From: a virus
Virus record (IMG/VR): IMGVR_UViG_3300042549_003140
Coordinates: 1 to 46,508 of that record
DNA length: 46,508 nt
Direction: 5' to 3' (one strand)
Every line of letters begins with the position of its first letter. Position 1 is the stretch's first letter. The translations under genes were made by a program, and so were the position numbers. Below, in pieces: positions 1 to 7,147 of the stretch. A model generated the notes under the pieces. It was not told where the DNA came from. It searched no databases and was given only the letters and a program-made list of their open reading frames with translations.

Positions 1-127
1 ATCTGAATTGCGACACTAGCAATAACGGGTACAAAACAGGGGTAATAGGTAATAAGGTAATAGTCTTTGACTACTACACAATAACAGTGCTGGCAACTCT
101 TTTTTGCCCCGAAGGGGCGTACCCCTT
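1..127. repeat. Terminal direct repeat, left copy
   Basis: Bases 1-127 are identical to 46382-46508. The repeat shows that the sequence is circularly closed or terminally redundant, so the genome is complete. Its length of exactly 127 is also a common maximum k-mer size of de Bruijn assemblers, so it may be an assembly overlap and not the true packaged terminus. It contains three tandem GGTAATA units (41-63) and a GCCCC/GGGGC hairpin near 107-119. Confidence 0.95.
41..63 (+). repeat. Three tandem GGTAATA units
   Basis: GGTAATA, GGTAATAA and GGTAATAG run in tandem at 41-63, preceded by GGGG. The copy at 46422-46444 is part of the terminal repeat. Small iteron-like arrays at genome ends often mark origin or packaging sites, but no further evidence is visible. 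Confidence 0.5.
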
Positions 128-510
128 CCCCCTCCAGAAACAATAATAAAAACACGAACTTAAGTACGAATAAGAACATGAATGATAACCATAGTACTAA
201 TGCGAATCTGAATGAGAATCATTGTTATTGTGCTTATCACCATCACTTTCATTCTCAATTGCATTCAACCTATGTAATGCACAAGGGGTACACAGGGGAT
301 TGCTCTCGCACACGGTAGTGTGCATATCCCCATCAGAATTTTTGCAATAATTCCAGAGGTTCAGGCTTCCCCTCACCACTGCTCTTGCTTTTCATTCGTC
401 CCTCTCTCCGCCGTCGGCAGACGTTCTATCGAAGATAGATACCAGTGGATACCACAGGGGAGTAATATTACGTATCACGATCATCCGATCGTGGACTACA
501 GGAGATCACT
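128..510. promoter_or_regulatory. Gene-free leader of the rightward unit
   Basis: No credible gene lies here. The stretch 140-235 is A+T-rich with several GAAT repeats. Hairpins are visible at 308-323 (GCACAC/GTGTGC, 4-nt loop), 426-438 (CTATC/GATAG) and 476-493 (CACGATC/GATCGTG, 4-nt loop). The last sits directly before the AGGAG ribosome binding site at 500-504 of the first rightward gene and could affect its translation. I see no convincing sigma-70 promoter. The late promoter may be read by a phage sigma factor. Confidence 0.45.
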
Positions 511-717
511 ATGGAGTTCTTAGATAAGTTACCTGAGTACTTGCTGTACGGTTCAGCAATCCTCGGTGCATTAGTTGCAACAGCTCGTTCATTAGACGCT
601 GTAGTTGCATTAACCCCAAGCACGAAAGATGATGAGATCTTAGCGAAGGTACAACGAGTACTTCAGCTGTTATCTGATATCTTACTGAAGTTCGGTACGC
701 TGAACAAGAAGGTGTAA
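511..717 (+). CDS. Small membrane protein, holin candidate
   Basis: 68 residues. A short charged N-terminus (MEFLDKLPEYL) precedes one hydrophobic stretch (about residues 11-36, LLYGSAILGALVATA followed by a weaker VVAL segment), then an amphipathic helical C-terminus ending in basic residues. Small one- or two-helix proteins of this kind next to spanin genes are often holins or holin-like. The neighbouring genes at 719 and 810 look like a spanin pair, which supports a lysis role. AGGAG lies 6-7 bases before the ATG. No enzymatic motif is present. The holin function is an inference from size, hydrophobicity and context. Confidence 0.55.
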   Translation: MEFLDKLPEYLLYGSAILGALVATARSLDAVVALTPSTKDDEILAKVQRVLQLLSDILLKFGTLNKKV

Positions 718-718
718 C

Positions 719-946
719 ATGAAAGTACTGGAACTGGTTCTTCAGCTTCTTCAGTACCTCTCAGAGCTCTTCGAGCTCAAGAAACAACAGGACGATCAGA
801 GGAACCAGAATGACCAGTACCAAGCTATTCGTCGGAACCCTCGTGATCTTTTTGATGACGGCGTGCTCAACGAGAGTACAGCCCCCAGTGCAGAGGATAC
901 CCGTGATCCCGTTCCCAGAACTGACCCTAACCGATCACCCGACTGA
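719..946 (+). CDS. Putative spanin partner (i-spanin-like) protein
   Basis: 75 residues. The N-terminal third is a hydrophobic/amphipathic helix (VLELVLQLLQYLSELFEL). A highly polar Gln/Asp/Arg-rich section follows, then an NPRDLFDDG stretch resembling the NP-x-x-F/W-x-x-x-F signature seen in short phage lysis proteins. The lipoprotein gene at 810 is nested in another frame in its second half, which is the classical Rz/Rz1 arrangement. The membrane anchor is weak for a typical i-spanin, so the call is tentative. It follows the 68-residue gene by one base, so the two are surely co-transcribed. Confidence 0.45.
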   Translation: MKVLELVLQLLQYLSELFELKKQQDDQRNQNDQYQAIRRNPRDLFDDGVLNESTAPSAEDTRDPVPRTDPNRSPD

Positions 947-1031
947 TCCTTTAGGGTTCTGTCTGGATCGGAGATCAGCAGCAGACCTCGGGGTGTACAT
1001 CAAACAATTACAGGAAGCTGTGGATGAATAG
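810..1031 (+). CDS. Rz1-like o-spanin lipoprotein
   Basis: 73 residues. A basic start and hydrophobic core (KLFVGTLVIFLMTAC) form a type II signal peptide with lipobox LMTAC, so Cys19 should be lipidated and anchored to the outer membrane. The mature part is Pro-rich (QPPVQRIPVIPFPEL), as in Rz1 proteins that bridge to the inner-membrane spanin during lysis of Gram-negative hosts. The gene overlaps the preceding gene out of frame and has GAGGA 6 bases before its ATG. It is the best evidence in the window for a Gram-negative host. Confidence 0.7.
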   Translation: MTSTKLFVGTLVIFLMTACSTRVQPPVQRIPVIPFPELTLTDHPTDPLGFCLDRRSAADLGVYIKQLQEAVDE

Positions 1032-1284
1032 TCTGAACGATGCGTTACAGCGTACGTACAACACGAACGTAACTGAAGGGAAGCAACTGTTCACAGAAGC
1101 ACTTGCTGACCCGAACTCCTCTGAGAAGAGCGAACAACAAGAAGTGTACAATTCACTTCAACAGATGTATCCTGGTCTGAGCTTCAATGACGCGATGCAG
1201 CTGTACTTAAACAACGGTGGATCATGGGCGGGTGTCTTGATCTACAATGAAGTGCTTGACTGCACTAAGGTGATCAGATGTTAG
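1024..1284 (+). CDS. Hypothetical protein between lysis and tailspike genes
   Basis: 86 residues, hydrophilic and probably alpha-helical, with many Asn/Gln/Glu residues and no membrane segment or known motif. It overlaps the o-spanin gene by 8 bases and its own stop overlaps the tailspike start, so the four genes from 719 to 2633 are tightly coupled. A small tail-associated or spike-chaperone role would fit the position, but nothing in the sequence shows it. Confidence 0.6.
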   Translation: MNSLNDALQRTYNTNVTEGKQLFTEALADPNSSEKSEQQEVYNSLQQMYPGLSFNDAMQLYLNNGGSWAGVLIYNEVLDCTKVIRC

Positions 1285-2633
1285 AGTGTGGTGTAAGTAC
1301 AGTAGGCGATACCGTAGATGCGGTTAATAGTCTTCTTCAGGAAGTTATTGTTGCGACACCTCCCCCAGAAATAACCTTGCTTCCGGAAGTGTTGTCAGGA
1401 TTACAAGCAGTAAAGCAGGCAGATGACGTTACGTGTAATATCCGACCTGAAGACCTGTTCAATGTATCCACGATATCGAACACGTACTACGTGAATGTAG
1501 CTCGCGCAGATAACTCTGGAAACGGACTAACATGGGCCACAGCTAAGAAGTCAATACGTGCAGCAATAGACGCAGCTAATGCAAGTGGACTCCCGTCTAG
1601 GATTGCTGTGAAAGCTGGTGTGTACAACAGATCAAATGGTTTTAACACATCAGGGACAGGTGTGACTACCTCTGTTCCGTTGTATATTTACTCCGTGTAC
1701 GGAAGAAGTAAGACAGGTAACTTCGATGAACTTACTTATACAAAGACGGGAGAACAGACTTACGTATGGCAGGTTGCTCGTTCCCTAGTTAACAATGTAT
1801 TGAACCCACAGATAAATGCTGAGTACACATACGTGGCAAGTGTCGCAGCTTGTGACGCACTGCCCGGATCTTTCTATACAGATAACGTGACTCTTTATGT
1901 GCACGCACACTCAAGTGGTGTAGTGACATCCCAGAACTGTTTACCAAACCTGAATGCAAACGGTTGTATCTTTATTGGAAATCAAAACGTAATGTTGTCT
2001 GGTTTTGATTTTGTTGGTGGTTCAGCAGGGGCCGTTAGTTTTTCTGGCGGGTCAACTAACGTCTGCATAATGGAAAATTGTTCTGCCTCGTACGCACTTG
2101 GTGGTGTGTATTCCTCTCGAACAGCTCAGAACGGAGTTGTGGTGCTTGGATGTGGAATATTCGCTGCGTTTAACACCGACGCGTCTAAGAACAGCAATGA
2201 TGGATTCAACGTACACAAGGATGGGGTTGACGTTAGGCCGTTTTCTTTCTTTGTGAATTCAAGTGGGTCGAACAATGGAACACTACCAACTTCCGTGTCG
2301 AACAATGGTTACACTGTTCACGATGGTTGTCAATCTATTTTCATCGGCGGAACATTAGAGGGGTCTATCGGTACAAACAGCGGACACGTCAACGATGATA
2401 CTGTGGTTTGGCACTTCGGAACAAAAGCTGGATCTTCAGATGGGGATGTCATTAATGGTGGGACGGTTACTTGGGGAGCATTCGGTGTCTGGTCTGGAAC
2501 TGCAAAACTCTATCTGGATAGCTGCACAGATTTCGCATCAAGTGTCGGTGTTTACGCTTCAGGTGGCGCAACAGCCTACCTCAGGAATCATTCAGGCACA
2601 GGTGCTAAGGTTGGGAATGTGTTCTCCTATTGA
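1278..2633 (+). CDS. Tailspike-like protein with beta-helix fold
   Basis: 451 residues. After a helical N-terminal 70 residues comes a stretch typical of right-handed parallel beta-helix proteins: YYVNVARADNSGNGLTWATA, then an AAIDAANASG helix and IAVKAGVYNRSNGF, the usual entry into a pectate-lyase-like solenoid. The remainder is Gly/Ser/Asn/Val-rich with short repeating strands, as in phage spikes that bind or cut surface polysaccharide. No catalytic residues can be assigned by eye. It is co-translated with the upstream 86-residue gene. Distal adhesin or depolymerase is the likely role. Confidence 0.7.
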   Translation: MLECGVSTVGDTVDAVNSLLQEVIVATPPPEITLLPEVLSGLQAVKQADDVTCNIRPEDLFNVSTISNTYYVNVARADNSGNGLTWATAKKSIRAAIDAANASGLPSRIAVKAGVYNRSNGFNTSGTGVTTSVPLYIYSVYGRSKTGNFDELTYTKTGEQTYVWQVARSLVNNVLNPQINAEYTYVASVAACDALPGSFYTDNVTLYVHAHSSGVVTSQNCLPNLNANGCIFIGNQNVMLSGFDFVGGSAGAVSFSGGSTNVCIMENCSASYALGGVYSSRTAQNGVVVLGCGIFAAFNTDASKNSNDGFNVHKDGVDVRPFSFFVNSSGSNNGTLPTSVSNNGYTVHDGCQSIFIGGTLEGSIGTNSGHVNDDTVVWHFGTKAGSSDGDVINGGTVTWGAFGVWSGTAKLYLDSCTDFASSVGVYASGGATAYLRNHSGTGAKVGNVFSY

Positions 2634-2664
2634 TTCTGTGAATAAGGACCTTTTACAATAAAAC

Positions 2665-2784
2665 ATGGAACAGCAGATGACCTACATACCACAGTTCGTG
2701 ACACAACCTGCTGGGATCAATGCGGAGCTAATAAAAATAGTTGTTTCTCTTCTTGAATCCGCTGACCCAGATCCAGAACTATAA
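2665..2784 (+). CDS. 39-residue ORF resembling a truncated fibre N-terminal module
   Basis: 39 codons encode a peptide beginning MEQQMTYIPQFVTQPAG and continuing INAELIKIVVSLLE. It ends 12 bases before the TTG start of the next fibre gene. The central part (INAELIKI) resembles the start of the two following tail proteins (AVNAELEKIEQ), so it may be a remnant or short paralogue of their N-terminal attachment module. The ribosome binding site is poor (AAGGA 17 bases upstream), so expression is uncertain. Confidence 0.4.
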   Translation: MEQQMTYIPQFVTQPAGINAELIKIVVSLLESADPDPEL

Positions 2785-2796
2785 CCGGAGGTACAC

Positions 2797-3438
2797 TTGT
2801 ACAACCATCAAGATGTCGGGACGATCTCGGCAGTGAACGCAGAGCTTGAGAAGATCGAGCAAGCGTTCACACAAACAGTCGCTCGTGTACCGGAAGGGAG
2901 CCGCACAATGGAAGCGGCTCTTGATATGAACTCGAACAGAATCCTGAATCTTCCAGCACCAGTGCAAGGTACAGAGCCGGTTCGATTAATGGATATCCAG
3001 AACGGTGTCCAGATCGACACCTCTGTTGACCTGACTCTTATTCGATCCGCAAGCACACCTGCTGTTCAGAACGGAGCGATGTGGTTCGACACAGTATCTA
3101 ACCTACGTGTAGGTGATCAGGATCTTTGGAAGTCTGTTGTTGGGCAGGGGGCTATCCGTGTCACAAAGATCGGGGGTACCGTTCTTGACATCGGTGCTGT
3201 GAACCGGTTGCAAGACTCTGGTTTGTTCGCGCGTCCCGCTGTCGAGACACTAGAGTCAGGGGCTTGGTTGGGAATTGAAGTACCCTTCTCCGTGCTCCCA
3301 ACACTAGCTGTTAATGGTTCTGCATCCGAACAAATCATAACAACCCTAGGCATACAAGCAACATCCTTTACTGTGGATGTGTACTACGTATTCAACGTAG
3401 TGTGGAACGCCGTTACTAACAGATGGGAGATCAAGTAA
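2797..3438 (+). CDS. Short tail fibre protein with virion-attachment N-terminus
   Basis: 213 residues, starting at TTG. The start is supported by a strong GGAGG six bases upstream and by alignment of its N-terminus with the paralogue at 4260. Residues 1-120 are strongly similar to the start of the 680-residue spike: VNAELEKIEQ, MNSNRILNLP and PVQGTEPVRL all recur. This is probably the module that docks fibres to the tail. The C-terminal 90 residues differ, are beta-rich, and may be a small receptor-binding tip. The stop overlaps the next start (TAATG). Confidence 0.7.
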   Translation: MYNHQDVGTISAVNAELEKIEQAFTQTVARVPEGSRTMEAALDMNSNRILNLPAPVQGTEPVRLMDIQNGVQIDTSVDLTLIRSASTPAVQNGAMWFDTVSNLRVGDQDLWKSVVGQGAIRVTKIGGTVLDIGAVNRLQDSGLFARPAVETLESGAWLGIEVPFSVLPTLAVNGSASEQIITTLGIQATSFTVDVYYVFNVVWNAVTNRWEIK

Positions 3439-3893
3439 TGCTTTTATCAGAAGCTCTTGTGAAAGGAGCGTCACCCGGTTTTGAACTCTCTGGGTTACAT
3501 ACGTTCACCGCTACTGCGGTAAGTGCAAGGTACGGACTGACAGTCTCCGTATCCGGTGTGAACGTAACTGCTGGGCTTACCCAATTAGTAAGTTTCGATG
3601 TCCCAGCTGGATCAAAGATGATAATCCTTGGCGCAGCGTTCACGGGTACATCGGGAGGCACTGCCCCTACGGTGATTGAAGTGGAGGTAGATGGATCAAC
3701 CGTGCTTCGAGCCTCAGCGGCTAGCGTCGCTGCTAACCCAAGGATCGTGGGTTACGATGCGGATGTCTCACAGGGAGGTGCCCAACAAATAATGGTGCGT
3801 GATATTGTCGTTACCTCTAACATCAAAGTTCGTGCAAGCTGTTCTTTATGGAACGCAGCTGGCTTAACTATTAACTACATCTTGGTGAAATAA
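3438..3893 (+). CDS. Probable tail fibre-associated beta-rich protein
   Basis: 151 residues from the ATG that overlaps the preceding stop. GGGAG lies 8 bases upstream; an upstream in-frame ATG at 3423 lacks a ribosome binding site. The sequence is rich in Val, Thr, Ser, Ala and Gly with alternating hydrophobic residues, consistent with a beta-sandwich, for example a fibre tip, carbohydrate-binding or attachment domain. No family is recognised. Its position between the short fibre and a small fibre-cluster protein makes a structural role likely. Confidence 0.55.
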   Translation: MLLSEALVKGASPGFELSGLHTFTATAVSARYGLTVSVSGVNVTAGLTQLVSFDVPAGSKMIILGAAFTGTSGGTAPTVIEVEVDGSTVLRASAASVAANPRIVGYDADVSQGGAQQIMVRDIVVTSNIKVRASCSLWNAAGLTINYILVK

Positions 3894-4237
3894 TGACAAG
3901 TATTACTTTAGAGAACGGAGCAGTTGTTACTGTACCAGAGGGTGCTACTGTTTCCACTGATCCAGTGGTTCGTCCCGAAACAAAGATAACAAAGCTCGCT
4001 TTCAAAAAGAGAATGACCCAAGCAGAACGAATTGCTATCCGAGAAGCAGCTGCTGTGGATGCTGTCGTTTTTGACTTCAGCGACCTACAAGAGTCATCTA
4101 AGTACGTAGATCTGAGTGACCCTATCCTGTACGCAGGTCTTCATGCAATAGAAAAAGCTGGTGTACTTAGTGCTGGTCGTGCTGATGAAATCATATCAGC
4201 ACCTGTGCAAGAAGATGAAGCTTGGTCCGGTGCCTAA
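3893..4237 (+). CDS. Small conserved fibre-cluster protein
   Basis: 114 residues. The central part (KLAFKKRMTQAERIAIREAA) followed by FDFSDLQESSKYVDLSDP and a helical end resembles a family of small proteins encoded next to phage tail fibre genes, whose members typically contain a LAFRxRFTxxEKxAI stretch. Its start overlaps the previous stop (TAATG). The function is unknown; fibre assembly or a minor tip component is possible. Acidic, with no membrane segment. Confidence 0.55.
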   Translation: MTSITLENGAVVTVPEGATVSTDPVVRPETKITKLAFKKRMTQAERIAIREAAAVDAVVFDFSDLQESSKYVDLSDPILYAGLHAIEKAGVLSAGRADEIISAPVQEDEAWSGA

Positions 4238-4259
4238 GAACTAAATAAAAGGAACAGCA

Positions 4260-6302
4260 ATGTACACCCACAAAGATGCTGGGACAATCCTAGCCGTGAA
4301 TGCAGAGCTCGAAAAGATCGAGCAAGAGTTCAAGGATGTTGTCTCAAGACTCCCTGACGGGAATCGAACAATGGAGGCGGACTTCGATATGAATTCGAAC
4401 CGCATCCTGAATCTGCCCAAACCAGTTCAGGGAACAGAGCCTGTTCGCTTACAAGATATCCTTGATGGTATTCAGATCACCACATCCCCTGACCTTGGTC
4501 TGATCCGGGCAACAGTAGCACCAACACAATCAGATGGTGCTTTGTGGTTCGATAAAGAAAGAGCCCTGTACGTAGGTGATGACGGACAGTGGAAGCTGGT
4601 TGGTGGGGAGGTTGAGCGGAAGTTTGCTGTTCTTGATAGTGTTCAGGCGTTACGTACTACAGTTCTTCCCGACGAGGTGAGTGTTGTACAGACCGTAAGT
4701 TACTACGCAGATCGTATCGTTGGCGGTGGTACGTACCGTCTGTCAACAGATACAACCTCCGCAGATAACGGTGGTACAATGATCATCGATACCTTAGGTC
4801 GTCGGTGGAGGCTTCTACACAACGGAACAGTAAGTATTCGACAGTTCGGTATGGTGCCTGATTGGAACGGAACAACAGGAACAAATAACCTACCCGCCCT
4901 CCAAGCGATGTTCGATGATGTGAACATCCATAAGATCACCGGGTGGGATGGTCCGTTTTACTTCGGGCAGATCCCAGCAAATACATCTGGAGCTTTGATT
5001 CAAAGGGATATCGTAATCGACTGGTTAGGTGCACAGCTTTTCGTGCGGCATCTCGCCACGAACAATATCAGCACGGCATTCATTGAAGCACGTAATACAA
5101 AGAACTTCGATATGTCGAACTTCGAGTTCACGGACGTGAATTACTCGCACCTAGATGTTCCGGCTAACAACCGTGGTATCCATCCGTTTGTTCTGTCTGC
5201 TACAGCAGGTAATGGAATCACAGACGTATCTCACCGTGCTGGTAATTACATCGTACACAAAGGGCAGTCTGTGTACTGCAACTCTGCCTTAACAGGAGAT
5301 GACCTCGGTGTGAACTACACCAAAGGGTTCACCCTGTACGGGGAGGTGTACGGAGCAGATGTGTACTACGGGGGTATCCATTATTACTCTGGTTCTTGTG
5401 CGAAGGGGGCTTTCCGATTAGGTCGATACGTACGTCAGCTTATAGCTAATGACGCATACGGTATTCATATGGATATCCGAACAGAAGGGGAAAACGTAGC
5501 TACGTCCGCTTCTCTGCTGATGACTGCGCACGGAACAATCCCGATGAAAGATATTCGTATCCGCTCTCATAACAAGTACTTGAACGGTCCGATGCGGATA
5601 TCTGCACCAGATGATGTAGGATCAGCTGCCCTGTTCAAAGACGTAGATCTTGATGTGGTGGTGGAGAACATTGGCGCTAACATCGACCCTGTGAATGGTG
5701 CACTTGTCGCGATCTCTGCGTACGATGCTGTTGGTACGTACTTAGAAGTTGGGACATTAACGGTTACGGATTGTAAGATCAAGATCCGCACGCCTTTGTT
5801 GAATCTATCTCAACCGTTCTTCTTTCAGACAAGATCTCCGAACGTAAAGAGGATAACGCTAGATGTACCGCGCCTTGATGTCACATCCCTACAAGCAGAG
5901 AACACAATCATCAGGACAACGCAAGGGACTGTGATAGGGAAGCGTGGGAATATCGTGGCATCCCCTCTTACGTTTCGAATCCAAGATATCATTGACGGGA
6001 ACGATGTAAGTCCTCGTTCGTTTTATATCGAAATGGACGTAGTCCGATTCGTGAGTGGTGATCCAACAAAGTACAACATTGAGAAGTTCGGAGTGTGGGC
6101 ATCAACGAGTTCTCTAGGGGCGAACATCATAACGCGAGTTACGAACTTGTTCACATTGAATCCAGATTTTGCAAACCCAACAGTGATTACGCTGGCACCT
6201 TTTGGTGCTGCATCGTTCTCGATAACATCAACAACAGCGGGAACAGTGAATGATCGGATCATAGTAACTATGAGGGATCTCGCTTCTTTCTCTAGAATGT
6301 AA
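4260..6302 (+). CDS. Tailspike with shared attachment module and pectin-lyase-like body
   Basis: 680 residues. Residues 1-120 are the same docking module as in the 213-residue fibre at 2797. At about 125-195 comes a short linker domain (VLDSVQALRTT...GGTYRLSTDT...RRWRLL). It is followed by FGMVPDWNGTTGTNNLPALQAM, the typical beginning of phage depolymerase-type beta-helix domains (FGA-x-x-DG-x-x-D-x-x-A-x-Q). The long remainder consists of short beta repeats. This is probably the main polysaccharide-degrading receptor-binding protein. AGGA lies 6 bases before the ATG. Catalytic residues cannot be assigned by eye. Confidence 0.75.
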   Translation: MYTHKDAGTILAVNAELEKIEQEFKDVVSRLPDGNRTMEADFDMNSNRILNLPKPVQGTEPVRLQDILDGIQITTSPDLGLIRATVAPTQSDGALWFDKERALYVGDDGQWKLVGGEVERKFAVLDSVQALRTTVLPDEVSVVQTVSYYADRIVGGGTYRLSTDTTSADNGGTMIIDTLGRRWRLLHNGTVSIRQFGMVPDWNGTTGTNNLPALQAMFDDVNIHKITGWDGPFYFGQIPANTSGALIQRDIVIDWLGAQLFVRHLATNNISTAFIEARNTKNFDMSNFEFTDVNYSHLDVPANNRGIHPFVLSATAGNGITDVSHRAGNYIVHKGQSVYCNSALTGDDLGVNYTKGFTLYGEVYGADVYYGGIHYYSGSCAKGAFRLGRYVRQLIANDAYGIHMDIRTEGENVATSASLLMTAHGTIPMKDIRIRSHNKYLNGPMRISAPDDVGSAALFKDVDLDVVVENIGANIDPVNGALVAISAYDAVGTYLEVGTLTVTDCKIKIRTPLLNLSQPFFFQTRSPNVKRITLDVPRLDVTSLQAENTIIRTTQGTVIGKRGNIVASPLTFRIQDIIDGNDVSPRSFYIEMDVVRFVSGDPTKYNIEKFGVWASTSSLGANIITRVTNLFTLNPDFANPTVITLAPFGAASFSITSTTAGTVNDRIIVTMRDLASFSRM

Positions 6303-6314
6303 TAGGAGTCTCGT

Positions 6315-6836
6315 GTGTCTAATAACAGCGTTTGGGATGTTCGGGATAAACCCGTACGTCTAAAGGGGGAGAACGGAATCCTTCTTACACAGAGATTGTT
6401 CGTAGAGTTCGGGGACCAAGAGTCCCCGTACACTCTGAAGAACTACGATCTTCATCGTGACCAGAAAGATTTTGTATCGTTCTCTAAGGTGTACATGGAA
6501 GCAGCTGATGAGTACGATGCAGCAATGCGACTTGTTGGTAGCATGAAGCACTGGAGGAAACTCTGTGGTTTGAAGTGGTTCATGGAGGGTTGGGAAGAGC
6601 ACGGGTTCGATGGACTAACCGCACTGCGGGAAGACATGGCGAGTCGTGACAGATCACTAGCCAAGAAAGAATTACTGAAGGCAGCGAACAGTGGGAACGT
6701 ATCTGCAATGAAGATTTTGTACGATACAACTGTCGTGAAGAAAGCAGGTCGTCCAGTTAAGACGAAGAACACTGAATCGAATATAGAGAGTGAGCTCGTG
6801 AGTTCATTCGCTGTGATTGCGGGGGCTCGCTCATGA
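6315..6836 (+). CDS. Terminase small subunit
   Basis: 173 residues, GTG start with AGGAG six bases upstream. The protein is helical with a charged central region (AMRLVGSMKHWRKL) and a C-terminal part reading AKKELLKAANSGNVSAMKIL followed by KKAGRPVK. This pattern is common in small terminases of T7-like and marine podoviruses, where the K-x-GRP end is typical. It lies two genes before the large terminase, with one membrane protein between, and should recognise the packaging site on the concatemer. Confidence 0.65.
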   Translation: MSNNSVWDVRDKPVRLKGENGILLTQRLFVEFGDQESPYTLKNYDLHRDQKDFVSFSKVYMEAADEYDAAMRLVGSMKHWRKLCGLKWFMEGWEEHGFDGLTALREDMASRDRSLAKKELLKAANSGNVSAMKILYDTTVVKKAGRPVKTKNTESNIESELVSSFAVIAGARS

Positions 6837-7147
6837 GTGCAGAAGTGGGCTCCGTGTTCGGGGTGAAATGGTTAATCGGTGCACTAGCAACGGCAGCTGT
6901 TGCTGCTTGGGCTTGGATAGCGAACAACCACTCGAACCGGTTACAGCAAGTGGAAAAGGACCATGATGAATTGAAACTGAAACTCGCCACCGAGTACTTA
7001 GACAAGGATGGAGTCGAGCGACAGATCGAGTTAATGATGGAACCTACGAACCAACGGTTAGACCTACTGATTCAGATGACAGCTGAGTCCGTAGCCGAGT
7101 TACGAAAACTAAACGACCGAGTTATACGAGTCGAATCTAAGAGGTAA
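6833..7147 (+). CDS. Membrane-anchored coiled-coil protein
   Basis: 104 residues. One N-terminal transmembrane helix (residues 10-28, VKWLIGALATAAVAAWAWIA) is followed by a long coiled coil (about 33-104). This topology, N-in with a periplasmic helix, is that of an Rz-type i-spanin, and it could be the true partner of the lipoprotein at 810. Holin-like and unknown membrane proteins are alternatives. The start overlaps the terminase small-subunit stop and the end overlaps the large-subunit start. Confidence 0.55.
   Translation: MSAEVGSVFGVKWLIGALATAAVAAWAWIANNHSNRLQQVEKDHDELKLKLATEYLDKDGVERQIELMMEPTNQRLDLLIQMTAESVAELRKLNDRVIRVESKR

Noticed and set aside
101-120. GCCCC/GGGGC hairpin as a rho-independent terminator
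   Set aside because: The T-run precedes the stem on the rightward strand and gives an A-run after it on the leftward strand, so neither direction has a U-tract after the hairpin.
197-379. Leftward 60-residue ORF near the left end
   Set aside because: No ribosome binding site, low-complexity Asn/Asp/His composition arising from GAAT repeats, and no coupling to another gene.
320-523. Rightward 67-residue ORF before the first gene
   Set aside because: No ribosome binding site, Ser/Arg/His-rich translation unlike a protein, and it runs through the hairpins and into the next gene start.
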